From Clostridium_AT radicumherbarum (lineage in GTDB: Bacteria > Bacillota > Clostridia > Clostridiales > Clostridiaceae): DNA of 64,000 nucleotides. A program made the translations under genes and the position numbers. Within the stretch, counting starts at the first letter, position 1. Every line of letters starts with the position of its first letter. The notes under the pieces were generated by a model. The model was not told the origin of the DNA and ran no database searches. It was given only the letters and a program-made list of their open reading frames with translations. The stretch spans positions 783,817 through 847,816 of the forward strand of contig NZ_JBJHZY010000002.1 in the NCBI RefSeq assembly GCF_045310525.1, given 5' to 3'. Below are positions 15,981 to 25,952 of the stretch, piece after piece.

Positions 15981-17288
15981 ATGGCTAAAGAATTTATAAA
16001 AGTAAATGGAATAACAAAATATTTTGGTGGTTCTGATAAACCAACAATTGAAAATATAAACATAAATATTAATGAAGGTGAATTTGTTGCGATTCTAGGG
16101 CCTTCTGGCTCTGGTAAATCTACAATTTTAAGAACAGTAACAGGGTTAATTCAGCCAGATAAGGGTGAAGTTATATTTGATGGAAAAAGAGTTAATGGGG
16201 TAAATCCATATGCCTCAATAGTTTTTCAAAGCTTTGCATTATACCCATGGTTAACAGTACTTGAAAATGTAGAACTTGGACTAAAAGCCAAGGGATTTCC
16301 TAAAGACTATGCTAGACAAAAGGCAGAAGATTTAATAGATTTAATAGGCTTAGATGGCTTTGAGGAAGCCTACCCTAAAGAACTATCCGGTGGTATGAGA
16401 CAAAGAGTTGGTTTTGCTAGAGCACTAGCTGTTGAGCCTAAACTTTTATGTCTAGATGAGCCTTTTTCAGCACTGGACTTTTTAACAGCTGAGAATCTAA
16501 GAACTGAACTTATAGATTTATGGACAGATAAAAGAATGCCAATTAGAAGTATTATTATGATAACTCATAATATAGAAGAAGCTGTGCTTATGGCTGATAA
16601 AATTATTATATTAAGCAAGAATCCAGCCAGGGTTATTAAAGAATTAAAAGTTGATCTTCCTCATCCAAGAAATAGAAAGTCTCCAGAATTTGAAAGCATC
16701 AGTGATACTATTTATAATATATTAACTAGAGGAAGATTAGATGAAAAGGCGGAAAAGGAAGCCGTTGAAGTTGTAAATGGAAATAAAGGGACCATGGAAA
16801 AGCCTGTGTTAATACCAAAGGCATATATAGGTGTAATGTCAGGGCTTCTAGAACTTATAGATGATAATGATGGTAAAATGGATATTTACCAGCTAGGCAG
16901 AGACCTATTAATGGAGATTGATGATTTGCTGCCAAATATAGAAGGAATCTGTATGCTGAATTTTGCAGAAATAAAAGAGGGGGATATTCTAATTACAGAG
17001 CTTGGTAAAGAATTTGTTGAAGCTGATATCGATGATAGTAAATTAATATTTAAAAATCAAATCAAAAACATTTCAACCTTTAGAGTTATTGAGAATGTCC
17101 TAAATAGTAAGAAAAATAAAACTATGAAGGAAGAATTTTTTGAAGAGTTATTTATGCAGCATTTTTCAACTTATGAGGTAGAAAATACTATGGACCCAAT
17201 TATTGATTGGGGCAGATATGCTGAATTATTTAATTTTGATCATGATTCCAGAGAATTATATATTGATATTGAGGATAATTTAATGTAA
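15981..17288 (+). CDS. ABC transporter ATP-binding protein with AAA-associated C-terminal domain
   Basis: A 435-residue ATPase. Residues 1-255 are an SsuB/TauB-like ABC domain with Walker A GPSGSGKST (40-48), signature LSGGMRQRV, Walker B LLCLDEPFSALD and the H-loop ITHN. Residues about 275-430 are the extra domain called AAA-associated (PF09821 type), which is found only with duplicated permeases like the one upstream and is presumed regulatory. Together they form a complete transporter with two permease domains in one chain and an ATPase dimer. The start follows GGAGGAGGG. Its stop is followed by a GC-rich palindrome. Confidence 0.88.
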   Translation: MAKEFIKVNGITKYFGGSDKPTIENINININEGEFVAILGPSGSGKSTILRTVTGLIQPDKGEVIFDGKRVNGVNPYASIVFQSFALYPWLTVLENVELGLKAKGFPKDYARQKAEDLIDLIGLDGFEEAYPKELSGGMRQRVGFARALAVEPKLLCLDEPFSALDFLTAENLRTELIDLWTDKRMPIRSIIMITHNIEEAVLMADKIIILSKNPARVIKELKVDLPHPRNRKSPEFESISDTIYNILTRGRLDEKAEKEAVEVVNGNKGTMEKPVLIPKAYIGVMSGLLELIDDNDGKMDIYQLGRDLLMEIDDLLPNIEGICMLNFAEIKEGDILITELGKEFVEADIDDSKLIFKNQIKNISTFRVIENVLNSKKNKTMKEEFFEELFMQHFSTYEVENTMDPIIDWGRYAELFNFDHDSRELYIDIEDNLM

Positions 17289-17298
17289 TTTGGCAAAG

Positions 17299-17327
17299 GG
17301 TGGTACGAGACTATTTCACGTACCACC
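17299..17327. terminator. Palindrome between convergent genes (element B)
   Basis: The arms GGTGGTACG and CGTACCACC are perfect complements around 11 bases, between the stops of the ABC ATPase and the sugar kinase. Probably a bidirectional terminator, though flanking U-tracts are weak. Preceded by TTGGCAAAGG, as at element D (56110). Confidence 0.5.
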
Positions 17328-17330
17328 TAA

Positions 17331-18299
17331 TTAATTGCATTTTATTAAATTCAAAACTTCCTGCTTATCAGGCATAACCCGAAGTGCTCCCTTTTTAGTA
17401 GTAATCAGTGATGCAGCAGCATTAGCAAATGTAAGCATTTCTGCTAGGTTATCCTCTGAAAGATTATCTAGTCCATGCTCTAGTACATAATTTATAGTAC
17501 AACCAAAGAAAGTATCTCCAGCACCAGTAGTTTCAATGGTGTTTTTCTGAAGGAAGGCAGGCTTTTCTACCTTTAAATTTTTATAAAATGCAATACTGCC
17601 CACCTGTCCAAGGGTTACCAATATAAGAGGAATAGAATATTTGCTTTTTAGTAATTCTGCAGCTGCATATATATCCTTAACTCCAGTAATGAATTCAAGC
17701 TCTTCTTCTGAAATTTTTAATATATCACATTGCTCCATTCCAAAGAGCATTTGTTCTTTAGCTAGGTTAAGTGATGTCCACAGCGGTTCTCTTAAATTTG
17801 GATCAAAAGTGATTATCAGCTTATTTTCTTTTGCAATAGTAATTGCTTTTTTAGTAGCTTCTTTAACCTTTTCATCTGTTAAAGAAAGTGTTCCAAAATG
17901 AAAAATCTTTGAAGACTTTATTAAATCTTCACTCACATCTTCTTCTGATAGCATCATATCTGCGCCAGGCCTGCGATAGAAGGAGAAGTCTCTGTCCCCA
18001 TTTTCAAAGGTGTGAACGAAAGCTAAAGTTGTATGCACTTCCTTATCAAAAATCAAATTAGCACTATTTATGCCCACTTCATCTAAAGCAGCTTTTAAAG
18101 TATATCCGAATTGATCATCTCCAACCTTTCCAATGAAAGCTGTTTTTTTTCCCAGCTTTGTAAGCATTGCCAATACGTTGCAGGGTGCACCCCCTGGGTT
18201 TGCTTCATATAGCTGATTTTCTTGAGCACTAGTGCCATTTTGCGTAAAGTCTATTAATAGTTCACCAAGAGCTACTACATCATATATTTTTTTACTCAT
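17331..18299 (-). CDS. PfkB-family sugar kinase, fructokinase-like
   Basis: About 322 residues from the ATG at 18299, which follows AAGGAGGG; the longer frame upstream lacks a ribosome site. The protein begins VVALGELLIDFT, has the glycine-rich NPGGAPCNVLAML and GKVGDDQFG of the substrate-binding side, and the catalytic GAGDTFFG with its Asp base near the C-terminus. This is the ribokinase/PfkB fold, closest in style to fructokinases and 2-keto-3-deoxygluconate kinases; the exact sugar is not certain. No transporter or hydrolase lies next to it. It follows a small membrane-protein gene. Confidence 0.82.
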   Translation of the reverse strand: MSKKIYDVVALGELLIDFTQNGTSAQENQLYEANPGGAPCNVLAMLTKLGKKTAFIGKVGDDQFGYTLKAALDEVGINSANLIFDKEVHTTLAFVHTFENGDRDFSFYRRPGADMMLSEEDVSEDLIKSSKIFHFGTLSLTDEKVKEATKKAITIAKENKLIITFDPNLREPLWTSLNLAKEQMLFGMEQCDILKISEEELEFITGVKDIYAAAELLKSKYSIPLILVTLGQVGSIAFYKNLKVEKPAFLQKNTIETTGAGDTFFGCTINYVLEHGLDNLSEDNLAEMLTFANAAASLITTKKGALRVMPDKQEVLNLIKCN

Positions 18300-18315
18300 T
18301 TTTTCCCTCCTTATT

Positions 18316-18546
18316 TTAAACGCTTCTCTTATTACTACATAAATGATTAACACCAAAAGAGCAAACTAATGATACTAAAGCTTTCACCATCCAGTGGTCG
18401 ATAAATCCTACTTTAAATTTATCATAAAAACGAGTATAAAAAGTTACATATCCAGGATATTTAATACCTACCTTAGATGATAAATAGCACCCGATTATAA
18501 TATAAGTTATAAAAAAAGTTATAAAAAACCACTTATTTAATTTCAT
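18316..18546 (-). CDS. Hypothetical small membrane protein
   Basis: A 76-residue frame with a start at 18546 preceded by AAGGGGGGC. It starts with a basic tip and a membrane segment (FFITFFITYIIIGCYLS), has a central aromatic stretch (KYPGYVTFYTRFYDKF) and a second hydrophobic segment (MVKALVSLVCSFGVNHL). The layout suggests two membrane passes or a signal anchor. It ends 17 bp before the kinase start, so the two may be co-transcribed. No family is recognised. Confidence 0.6.
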   Translation of the reverse strand: MKLNKWFFITFFITYIIIGCYLSSKVGIKYPGYVTFYTRFYDKFKVGFIDHWMVKALVSLVCSFGVNHLCSNKRSV

Positions 18547-18616
18547 ATACAGCCCCCCTTAGTTATTATGTAATTACATTATATATCTTATATGTTTGCA
18601 GATTCCACAAGATAGA

Positions 18617-18656
18617 TAAAAAATAAAAGACTTTGCCCTAAAGCAAAATCTTTTAT
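18617..18656 (-). terminator. Terminator of metG
   Basis: Minus strand: AAAGATTTTGC pairs with GCAAAGTCTTT, then TATTTTTTATC. It lies directly beyond the metG stop. Confidence 0.8.
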
Positions 18657-18674
18657 TTATATAAGTTTTATTAA

Positions 18675-20609
18675 CTACCTGACCTGGCTTCCAGTAGGCA
18701 GTTCTCCAGGAATACTTACAGCAAACAGCTTGCTGTCGTCATCTGTAGCAGCTGCTAGTATCATACCTTGAGATAGCTCTCCTCTTAAAGTAACTGGTTT
18801 TAGGTTAGCTACAAGTACTACATATTTTCCTACTAAGTCATCTGGTTTGTAATACTGAGCTATACCAGAAACAACCTGTCTTTCTTCACCAGCTAAATCC
18901 ACCTTAAGTTTTAAAAGCTTCTTTGCTCCTTTAACTGGTTCGCAAGCTAAAACCTTAACAACTCTTAAATCTAATTTATCGAAATCATCTATTGTAATTT
19001 CTTCTTTAAGAGGCTGCATAGTGGGCTTTGGCTCTTCTTTAGCTTCTTCCTTTAAGGCATCTAATTCCTTAAGCTTAGCATCTACATCAATTCTTGGGAA
19101 GATAGCATCTCCCTTTTTAACCTTTATATTAGCTTCAGTTCCATCAAAGGCAGCAAGACTATCCCAAGCTGTAAGATTTACATTAAGCTGCTCATTAATC
19201 TTTTCAGCAGTTGAAGGCAGGAAGGAGGAAACTAAAACTGAAACAAATCTTAAGGTTTCAGAAAGATTATATAAAACTGTTCCTAGTCTTTCTTTCTTAC
19301 TTTCTTCCTTTGCTAAAATCCATGGAGTTGTTTCATCGATATATTTATTTGCTCTTCTAATAAGAGCCCAAACTTCTCCTAGTGCCTCTGGAATTCTTAA
19401 GTTATCAATATGAGCTTCCACCTTTTTAGGTGTTTCAAGTGCCAGTTCTATAAGTTCATTATCAATAGCATCCTTTGCAGTAGGGGCTGGAATAATACCA
19501 TTAAAGTATTTTTCAATCATTGCTACTGTTCTTGAAAGCAGATTTCCTAAGTCATTGGCTAAATCAGAATTTACCTTTTTAATAAATATTTCATTGTTAA
19601 ATAGTCCATCTGAACCAAAAGGTATTTCTCTAAGAAGGTAATATCTTATAGCATCTACTCCAAAGTGCTGTGCTAAAATCACTGGGTCTACCACATTACC
19701 CTTGGATTTAGACATCTTTCCACCATCAACTAAAAGCCAGCCGTGTCCAAATACCTGCTTTGGAAGCGGAAGATCTAAAGCCATAAGCATAATTGGCCAA
19801 TAAATTGTATGGAATCTTATAATGTCCTTTCCTACAAGATGAACATCTGCTGGCCAAAATTTTTCATAAAGTTCTGTATCTTCGCCATTGTAGCCAAGGG
19901 CAGTTATATAATTAGATAAGGCATCTATCCATACGTAAACTACATGACCTGGATCAAACTCAAGAGGAACTCCCCAGTTAAAGGAATTTCTTGAAATACA
20001 TAAATCCTGAAGTCCTGGTCTTAGGAAATTATTTAACATTTCATTTTTTCTTGATTCTGGCTGAATAAACTCAGGATGAGTTTCTATATATTCAATAAGC
20101 CTGTCAGCATATTTTGACATTTTGAAAAAGTAAGCTTCTTCAGTTCTTTTCTCTACTGGTCTTCCACAATCAGGACAGTTGCCGTTTACAAGCTGAGTGT
20201 CAGTCCAGAAGGATTCACAAGGAACACAGTAATTTCCTTCATAGGCGCTTTTATAAATATCTCCCTGCTCATAAAGCTTAGTAACTATCTTTTGAACTGC
20301 TTTTTCATGATAATCATCAGTAGTTCTAATAAACTTGTCATAGCTTATGTTCATTAGTTTCCAAAGGTCTTTAATTCCTGCTACAATTTCATCCACATAG
20401 GCCTTTGGAGTAACCCCTTTTGCTTCTGCAATTCTTTGAATTTTTTCACCATGTTCATCTGACCCAGTTAAAAAGAACACCTCATAGCCTGTAAGTCTTT
20501 TAAATCTAGCTAAGGCGTCTGCTGCTACAGTAGTATAAGTATTTCCAATGTGAAGGTTTGCTGATGGATAATATATTGGTGTTGTAATGTAAAATGGTTT
20601 CTTAGTCAT
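18675..20609 (-). CDS. metG: Methionyl-tRNA synthetase
   Basis: About 644 residues from the ATG at 20609, which follows TTGGAGGAGAT; the frame upstream is leader RNA. The class I signature is YYPSANLHIGN (HIGH-like) and KMSKSKGN (KMSKS). A zinc-binding knuckle is visible as CVPCESF...NGNCPDCG (about residues 127-150). The C-terminal 110 residues are a tRNA-binding OB-fold, DFDKLDLRVVKV...GKYVVLVANLKPVTLRGELSQGM, the dimeric form of MetRS. A T-box leader with a Met specifier lies directly upstream, so expression is predicted to rise when uncharged tRNA-Met accumulates. Confidence 0.98.
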   Translation of the reverse strand: MTKKPFYITTPIYYPSANLHIGNTYTTVAADALARFKRLTGYEVFFLTGSDEHGEKIQRIAEAKGVTPKAYVDEIVAGIKDLWKLMNISYDKFIRTTDDYHEKAVQKIVTKLYEQGDIYKSAYEGNYCVPCESFWTDTQLVNGNCPDCGRPVEKRTEEAYFFKMSKYADRLIEYIETHPEFIQPESRKNEMLNNFLRPGLQDLCISRNSFNWGVPLEFDPGHVVYVWIDALSNYITALGYNGEDTELYEKFWPADVHLVGKDIIRFHTIYWPIMLMALDLPLPKQVFGHGWLLVDGGKMSKSKGNVVDPVILAQHFGVDAIRYYLLREIPFGSDGLFNNEIFIKKVNSDLANDLGNLLSRTVAMIEKYFNGIIPAPTAKDAIDNELIELALETPKKVEAHIDNLRIPEALGEVWALIRRANKYIDETTPWILAKEESKKERLGTVLYNLSETLRFVSVLVSSFLPSTAEKINEQLNVNLTAWDSLAAFDGTEANIKVKKGDAIFPRIDVDAKLKELDALKEEAKEEPKPTMQPLKEEITIDDFDKLDLRVVKVLACEPVKGAKKLLKLKVDLAGEERQVVSGIAQYYKPDDLVGKYVVLVANLKPVTLRGELSQGMILAAATDDDSKLFAVSIPGELPTGSQVR

Positions 20610-20689
20610 TCTTATCTCCTCCAATTTCATAATTAAATTTTTTCCAATTTCCTCTGCAATATGCATAAGTAATGTCTATAGTGATGTCT

Positions 20690-20985
20690 CCAATAAAATA
20701 AAAAAGTCCCTATGCAGAAAAATCCACATAGAGACGTAATGTACGCGATACCACTCTAATTTATACCTATGTCGCCATAGATAACCCCATAAGTGACTCC
20801 GCTTTATAAAAGCTTTTATCACCCTGCAAGATAACGGCTGCTTCCGTATTGTCCTACTTACAATATTTTCTTCAGACAATCTGCTCTGGGGCCATGTTCG
20901 TAAATTTTCATACTGCCAGTTTTCACCATATCCAGCTCTCTTTAAGTATTTCCCTTTACTACTCTTCCCATCACTGCATTTATTA
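20690..20985 (-). ncRNA. T-box leader of metG (methionine specifier)
   Basis: On the minus strand the leader shows AGAGAGCTGG of stem I, GGTGAAAACTGGCAG, a specifier candidate ATG at 20895-20893 (in GAACATGGCC), and the T-box sequence AGAGTGGTATCGCG at 20757-20744. This is followed by the competing terminator GTCTCTATGTGG/CTGCATAGGGAC with a T run at about 20735-20695. Binding of uncharged tRNA-Met is expected to prevent termination. Confidence 0.93.
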
Positions 20986-21030
20986 ATTATTATAATATTC
21001 CATTATACTTATTATGTCAATAATGTTTTA

Positions 21031-24000
21031 TTAAACCCTGAATAATTCTTCAATATCCTCCTGTGACATTTGTGAAATTAGACTTTCTTCTGTGCTTTCC
21101 TCGCTCATTACAGAATTTATTATGGCCTTTTTCTTTTCCTGGAGATTATATATTTTTTCTTCTATGGTACCCTGTGCAATTAGCTTTATTACCTCTACAG
21201 TTTTATGCTGTCCAATTCTGTGAGCTCTGTCTGTAGCCTGCTCCTCAACTGCTGGATTCCACCATGGATCAAAGTGTATTACCACATCTGCACCGGTGAG
21301 GTTTAGGCCAGTTCCTCCTGCCTTTAGTGATATTAAGAATACACTGCCTTTGCCCTCATTAAATTCCCTTACTCTAATTCCCCTCTCCTCAATTTTAGTT
21401 TGCCCGTCTAGGTATTGATAGCTTATTTGGTTTTTATCAAACCTTTTTGCAATATTTTTAAGTACAGAGGTAAATTGAGAAAATAAGAGTATTCTATGTC
21501 CTTCATTGATGCTTTCCTCTAATAAATCATCTAAGGCCATAAGTTTGCCGCTTTCGCTTTTGTAATTTTCAACAAAGGTAGAAGGGTCGCAGCAAATTTG
21601 TCTTAGGCGGGTAAGAGTAGAAAGTATTTTAATTTTACTCTTATTAAAGCCCTTTTCTTTAATTTCGCTATCTATTTCACTTTTAGCTTCTGCTATATAG
21701 GCTGCGTAGAGCTTCTTTTGCTCCTCTGTCATTTCTACTATGAGTTTATGCTCTATTTTTGGAGGCAGCTCCTTTATTACATCCTTTTTTAGCCTTCTTA
21801 AAATAAAGGGTTTAACATGCTTATTTAATTCTTCTAAAGCTGTAATATCTTTATTTTTAACTATTGGAGTTTCATATTTCCTTAAAAATTTATTATGATT
21901 TAATAGGTAGCCAGGCATTATGAAATCAAAAATTGACCAAAGCTCAGTTAAAGAATTTTCAATTGGAGTTCCTGTAAGGGCAAAGTAGCCTTTAGCCTTT
22001 ATTTCTTTTACTGACTGAGCATTAATGGAGGTTGGATTCTTAATTTGCTGAGCCTCATCTAAGATGCAGTACCTGAAACTTATTTCTTTATATTCTTCAA
22101 TATCCCTTCTAATAAGTGGGTATGAGGTTATAACTAGATCTGCTTCTTCAATTTCCTTTCTTTTTTCTTCTCTTTCATCCTTTGAGCCTGAAATAATCAA
22201 GGTTTTTAAATTAGGTGCAAATTTCTCTACTTCACTTTTCCAGTTATAAACTAGTGAACTTGGTGCTATAACTAGGGATGGCTTCTTTTCACCTTCATTT
22301 TCTATAACCTCTGCTTCTATAAAGGCTATTGTTTGAAGGGTTTTTCCCAGCCCCATTTCATCTGCCAGTATTCCACCAAAGCCGCAGCTAGCCAAGGTTT
22401 TAAACCATTTAAATCCAAATTTCTGATAACCTCTCATTATTTTTTCTAAATGCTCTGGAACCTTAAAATCCAAGTCTTGAACTTCCTTTATATTGTTTAC
22501 TAGCTCTCTAAATTTTTTATTTCTTTCGATTATCGCTATATTGCTGCCTTTTAAAGCCTGATCCACATAAAGTGCATTGTATTTTGCTAATATTATTTTA
22601 TCCTTTTCTAAATCAGAATCCTTAACATCTAAATAATCCAACATGCTGCCCATATCCTGCAGTTCCTTACTTTGAAGGGCAACAAAGCCGCCTTTTTTTA
22701 GCTTATGGTACTTTTTTCTTTGCCTTAAGGCATCAAGTATGTCCTTTAGCTCACTTTTTTCTACTCCTTCAATATTGAAGGAAAACTCTAAAAGGTCTTC
22801 ATCATTTAGCTTTATGCTGGATTTTATATTTGAAGAGGTATAGATTTTCATGTTTCTAAAGCTGTCAGAATAATAAACTTCAGCAATTTCCTGAATCTTA
22901 TTTATACCCTCTGCCAAAAATCCTACTAAAGCTTCCTCATCCATTAAAAGATAATTAGTTTTTGTCTTTTCAAAGCCAGCCGCTTCTAATATTGATGTTA
23001 AATGAAGTTCTTTATTAATGTCTCTTACTAAAACCCTGGAGTTTTGTTCCATATCTTTTTCATTAAAGGGACTTATTTCATCTTCTCCATATTTAAATAT
23101 TATATCGGCAGTAATTCCTTCATTAGGTCTATCTAAATAGATCATGGCACTTAAGGGTTCTTCATAAAGGCTTAATTCAAGTGTCTTATCAATATTAATA
23201 TTTTTGCTTATATATTTTAAGTTGGGCAATATATAGGAAGCAATTTTGCTTAGTTCCTCTTTATTAAAGGATAAGTTTTGAGTTTTAGATTTATTAATTT
23301 CATTAAGAAAAGGAAGATAAACCCTTGATTGCTCACTGCCTACATTATATATATTATTCTCATAAAAAAAATAGCTTCCATCTTCCGTAAGGGGCACAGG
23401 AATATCCTTTTCCTGTTTAATAATTAATGAGTCTTTATTAAGTCTAATATCGAATTCTAAGGGCATATTTTCTTCCAGCACAGAAATATTATTAGAAGAA
23501 ATTTTATTTATTATGGCATCAAAGCTTCTCTTTTTCATAATTTCGAAAAATCTCTTTGTATGAGAATCTGTTAAGTAAATTTTCTTGCCCGAAATTGCTG
23601 CTGGTGGCGCACCCCAATACCTAGAAGCAGAACCTCCATTAGAAAACAAAGCATCAAATTCATATATTTCAAGGAGCAAATCAATAAGCTCCTTATCAGC
23701 TGCTTTAAATCCTTGATTTAGGGGATTAAAGGTGAAATTCTTTCCATACTCTATCTCTCTATCTTTTTTAAATATTGCTGATAAAAAATCCCTCATACCT
23801 CTTACTACATAGGTTCTTTCTTCTCCAACCTTTAGTTCAATTGAGGAAACTCTTTCATATTCAGCCTCAAATTCATATTTCACCTCTAAATTGAGCTCTT
23901 TATTGGCCGCCATTTCCTTATTCTTCATAGAGCTTTTAAAATATTCTATAAGTTCCTCCGTTCTTCTGCTTAGGGCTCTATTTTCTTTTTTTAAAATTCT

Positions 24001-24315
24001 ATCCTTTTCCCTTGACCACTTCAAAAGCACTGCCACTGCATGCTTGCATAAGCTATCATTATTTTTTCCATAGCTGCAGTCACAGGCATAACCTAAAGTT
24101 CCAAGGTCTTTAGGAATACTTACCTTAACATTGTAACTATCCAAGCCATAGGAGGATTGTACAACTGATTTTACAATCAGCTTTTCCCTGCCATTTATCT
24201 CTTCATTCTCAGTATCCAAACTCCTTATTTTATTTCTTAAGTAAACATCCAGGCCCCTAGCAAACGTCACCTTACCTGCTGCCTCTTTAAGCCTATTTTC
24301 ATCTATATCAAACAT
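21031..24315 (-). CDS. SWIM zinc-finger SNF2-family helicase
   Basis: A 1094-residue Snf2 ATPase of the bacterial type. Near the N-terminus is a SWIM zinc finger: CDCSYGKNNDSLCKHAV (about residues 77-93). The helicase core occupies the last 460 residues: DEMGLGKTLQ (Walker A), DEAQQIKNP (motif II), ALTGTPIEN (motif III), and in the second lobe SLKAGGTGLNL and ATDRAHRIGQ (motifs V and VI). The region between is the Snf2-associated domain seen in Firmicutes. It should translocate on double-stranded DNA; its cellular role is not established. The start follows GAGGTG, and the gene is monocistronic, divergent from the DUF2334 gene. Confidence 0.92.
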   Translation of the reverse strand: MFDIDENRLKEAAGKVTFARGLDVYLRNKIRSLDTENEEINGREKLIVKSVVQSSYGLDSYNVKVSIPKDLGTLGYACDCSYGKNNDSLCKHAVAVLLKWSREKDRILKKENRALSRRTEELIEYFKSSMKNKEMAANKELNLEVKYEFEAEYERVSSIELKVGEERTYVVRGMRDFLSAIFKKDREIEYGKNFTFNPLNQGFKAADKELIDLLLEIYEFDALFSNGGSASRYWGAPPAAISGKKIYLTDSHTKRFFEIMKKRSFDAIINKISSNNISVLEENMPLEFDIRLNKDSLIIKQEKDIPVPLTEDGSYFFYENNIYNVGSEQSRVYLPFLNEINKSKTQNLSFNKEELSKIASYILPNLKYISKNINIDKTLELSLYEEPLSAMIYLDRPNEGITADIIFKYGEDEISPFNEKDMEQNSRVLVRDINKELHLTSILEAAGFEKTKTNYLLMDEEALVGFLAEGINKIQEIAEVYYSDSFRNMKIYTSSNIKSSIKLNDEDLLEFSFNIEGVEKSELKDILDALRQRKKYHKLKKGGFVALQSKELQDMGSMLDYLDVKDSDLEKDKIILAKYNALYVDQALKGSNIAIIERNKKFRELVNNIKEVQDLDFKVPEHLEKIMRGYQKFGFKWFKTLASCGFGGILADEMGLGKTLQTIAFIEAEVIENEGEKKPSLVIAPSSLVYNWKSEVEKFAPNLKTLIISGSKDEREEKRKEIEEADLVITSYPLIRRDIEEYKEISFRYCILDEAQQIKNPTSINAQSVKEIKAKGYFALTGTPIENSLTELWSIFDFIMPGYLLNHNKFLRKYETPIVKNKDITALEELNKHVKPFILRRLKKDVIKELPPKIEHKLIVEMTEEQKKLYAAYIAEAKSEIDSEIKEKGFNKSKIKILSTLTRLRQICCDPSTFVENYKSESGKLMALDDLLEESINEGHRILLFSQFTSVLKNIAKRFDKNQISYQYLDGQTKIEERGIRVREFNEGKGSVFLISLKAGGTGLNLTGADVVIHFDPWWNPAVEEQATDRAHRIGQHKTVEVIKLIAQGTIEEKIYNLQEKKKAIINSVMSEESTEESLISQMSQEDIEELFRV

Positions 24316-24471
24316 TAGCGCACCTCAAATTTTTATTCACAACTTATATTTTATACAAAAAAGCAAAATAATAAAATATATTACCAAATATTTAATTTAT
24401 ATTTTGAAAGTAATTGCTTAAAACAGTCTATAACATTAATATATATATATATAACTAAAATGGAGGATTTT

Positions 24472-25872
24472 ATGAAGAATGTTAAAATTATTATTATTTC
24501 CTCAATCAGTGCTATTACTATTTGCACATCACTTTTATTTTTGTTTGAAAAAATAAATAATATAAATAAATTTACTAATAATCATGATCATATTGCTGAC
24601 ACCTATGATTTACATGGGAAAGAAAAAGATGAACATATAACTAATCTTGAAACAAGTATGGAAAAAACTGCTTTAAAGCTCTTTTATGAAGGCAATTCTT
24701 TAGATATTGCATCACCTATTTTTATTTTAAGGAATAGTTATTGCCTTCCTTTAGTTGAAACAATAAATAAGTTAAATGGCAGCTCCTTAATTAAAGATGA
24801 ATTTATAACTATTAAATTTAATAATAAGACAATTGAACTTAATACAAAAAATAATACTTATAAAAAGGATAACAATACTTATTACCTCTTTAAAAGCATT
24901 ATATCCCAGCACAGCATTACTTATATTTCATTATTTGATTTTACTAATATGTTTGACTTAAAGCCCGTTTTTGAATATGATAAGAATATTGTTATATTTT
25001 ATAATAACAAAGAAATTTTTCCAGCTTCTGTAAAAGCAAGATCAAAGAAAGAGGCACTTATAAGACTGGAGGATATCTCTGCCGGAAAAACTTATAGATA
25101 TGATGATGCTGATTCTAAGTATAAACTTAGAATAGTCGCAGATTATTTGTACTCTGAAGGCATACCCTTTCATGTTGCGTGGGTTCCAAGATACATAGAT
25201 AAAAATAGTGGTTCTAATATAGATAATGACTTAACAATGATAAACTCCATGAACAACGCAGATTTTCTATACACCTTAGATTATTTTATTAATAAGGGAG
25301 GCATTATTGGACTTCATGGCTATACACATCAAGCTGGCAATGATAGAAGTATAGACAGCAAAGAGTTTGCAAATCCAAAAGACAAAAATTCATATACAAA
25401 TGATTTCGCCTTAAATAGGATTAATAGGGCTAAAGAAGATGCAAGACTGTTAGATATTCCCATTGGTTTTTTTGAAGCACCACATTATTCTGCAGCTCCC
25501 AATCAACTAAAGATTATGGAAAATAATTTTGATTACCTTTATGAACCATATGTAGGCTCTGGACCAAGAGAAAGCATGAACTTAGTTATAAAAAAGAATG
25601 GGAAAAGAACTGTTAAATACATACCTACACCTTTAAATTATTTAGATGGAAAAAGTGATCTTCCAAATATGTTTAAAAAAATAAACAATTTGAAACCAGG
25701 GATTATAGCAAGCTTTTTCTTTCACCCAAGCATTGAATTTGAAGACATTAAAATAATAAGAGAAGCAAATGGCTACCCTGCCTATACCTATTCTAAGCAG
25801 TCAGCGCTTCATCAGATTATCAATCTTATAGAAAGTAAAGGCTACAGCTTTGAAAGCATTAATAATTTTTAA
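24472..25872 (+). CDS. DUF2334 polysaccharide deacetylase-like protein, membrane anchored
   Basis: About 466 residues from the ATG at 24472, since TGGAGG lies right before it and overlaps the alternative ATG at 24460. A single N-terminal membrane segment (IIIISSISAITICTSLLFLF) acts as an anchor. Residues about 50-185 look like a copper-amine-oxidase N-domain-like repeat region (PIFILRNSYCLPLVE...). The rest is a DUF2334 NodB-like barrel with RLEDISAG, FHVAWVPRY, GLHGYTHQAG and FFEAPHYSA, where the histidines and aspartate are likely metal ligands. A cell-surface polysaccharide deacetylase or hydrolase is plausible; the substrate is unknown. An (AT)n run precedes the gene. Confidence 0.75.
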   Translation: MKNVKIIIISSISAITICTSLLFLFEKINNINKFTNNHDHIADTYDLHGKEKDEHITNLETSMEKTALKLFYEGNSLDIASPIFILRNSYCLPLVETINKLNGSSLIKDEFITIKFNNKTIELNTKNNTYKKDNNTYYLFKSIISQHSITYISLFDFTNMFDLKPVFEYDKNIVIFYNNKEIFPASVKARSKKEALIRLEDISAGKTYRYDDADSKYKLRIVADYLYSEGIPFHVAWVPRYIDKNSGSNIDNDLTMINSMNNADFLYTLDYFINKGGIIGLHGYTHQAGNDRSIDSKEFANPKDKNSYTNDFALNRINRAKEDARLLDIPIGFFEAPHYSAAPNQLKIMENNFDYLYEPYVGSGPRESMNLVIKKNGKRTVKYIPTPLNYLDGKSDLPNMFKKINNLKPGIIASFFFHPSIEFEDIKIIREANGYPAYTYSKQSALHQIINLIESKGYSFESINNF

Positions 25873-25952
25873 TAAATTTAATAAATTAATAAATATAAGT
25901 TCCATATAATGAACATCATAGATTTATATGGTAGTGAAAGGAGAGCTATTTA

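Noticed and set aside
14239..17288. Named sulfonate or nitrate transporter
   Set aside because: No binding protein or sulfur or nitrogen genes are nearby, and the M-box leader argues for a magnesium link, so no substrate is given.
20676..20879. Open reading frame of 67 codons on the minus strand
   Set aside because: It lies fully within the metG T-box leader and covers its antiterminator and terminator; there is no ribosome site.
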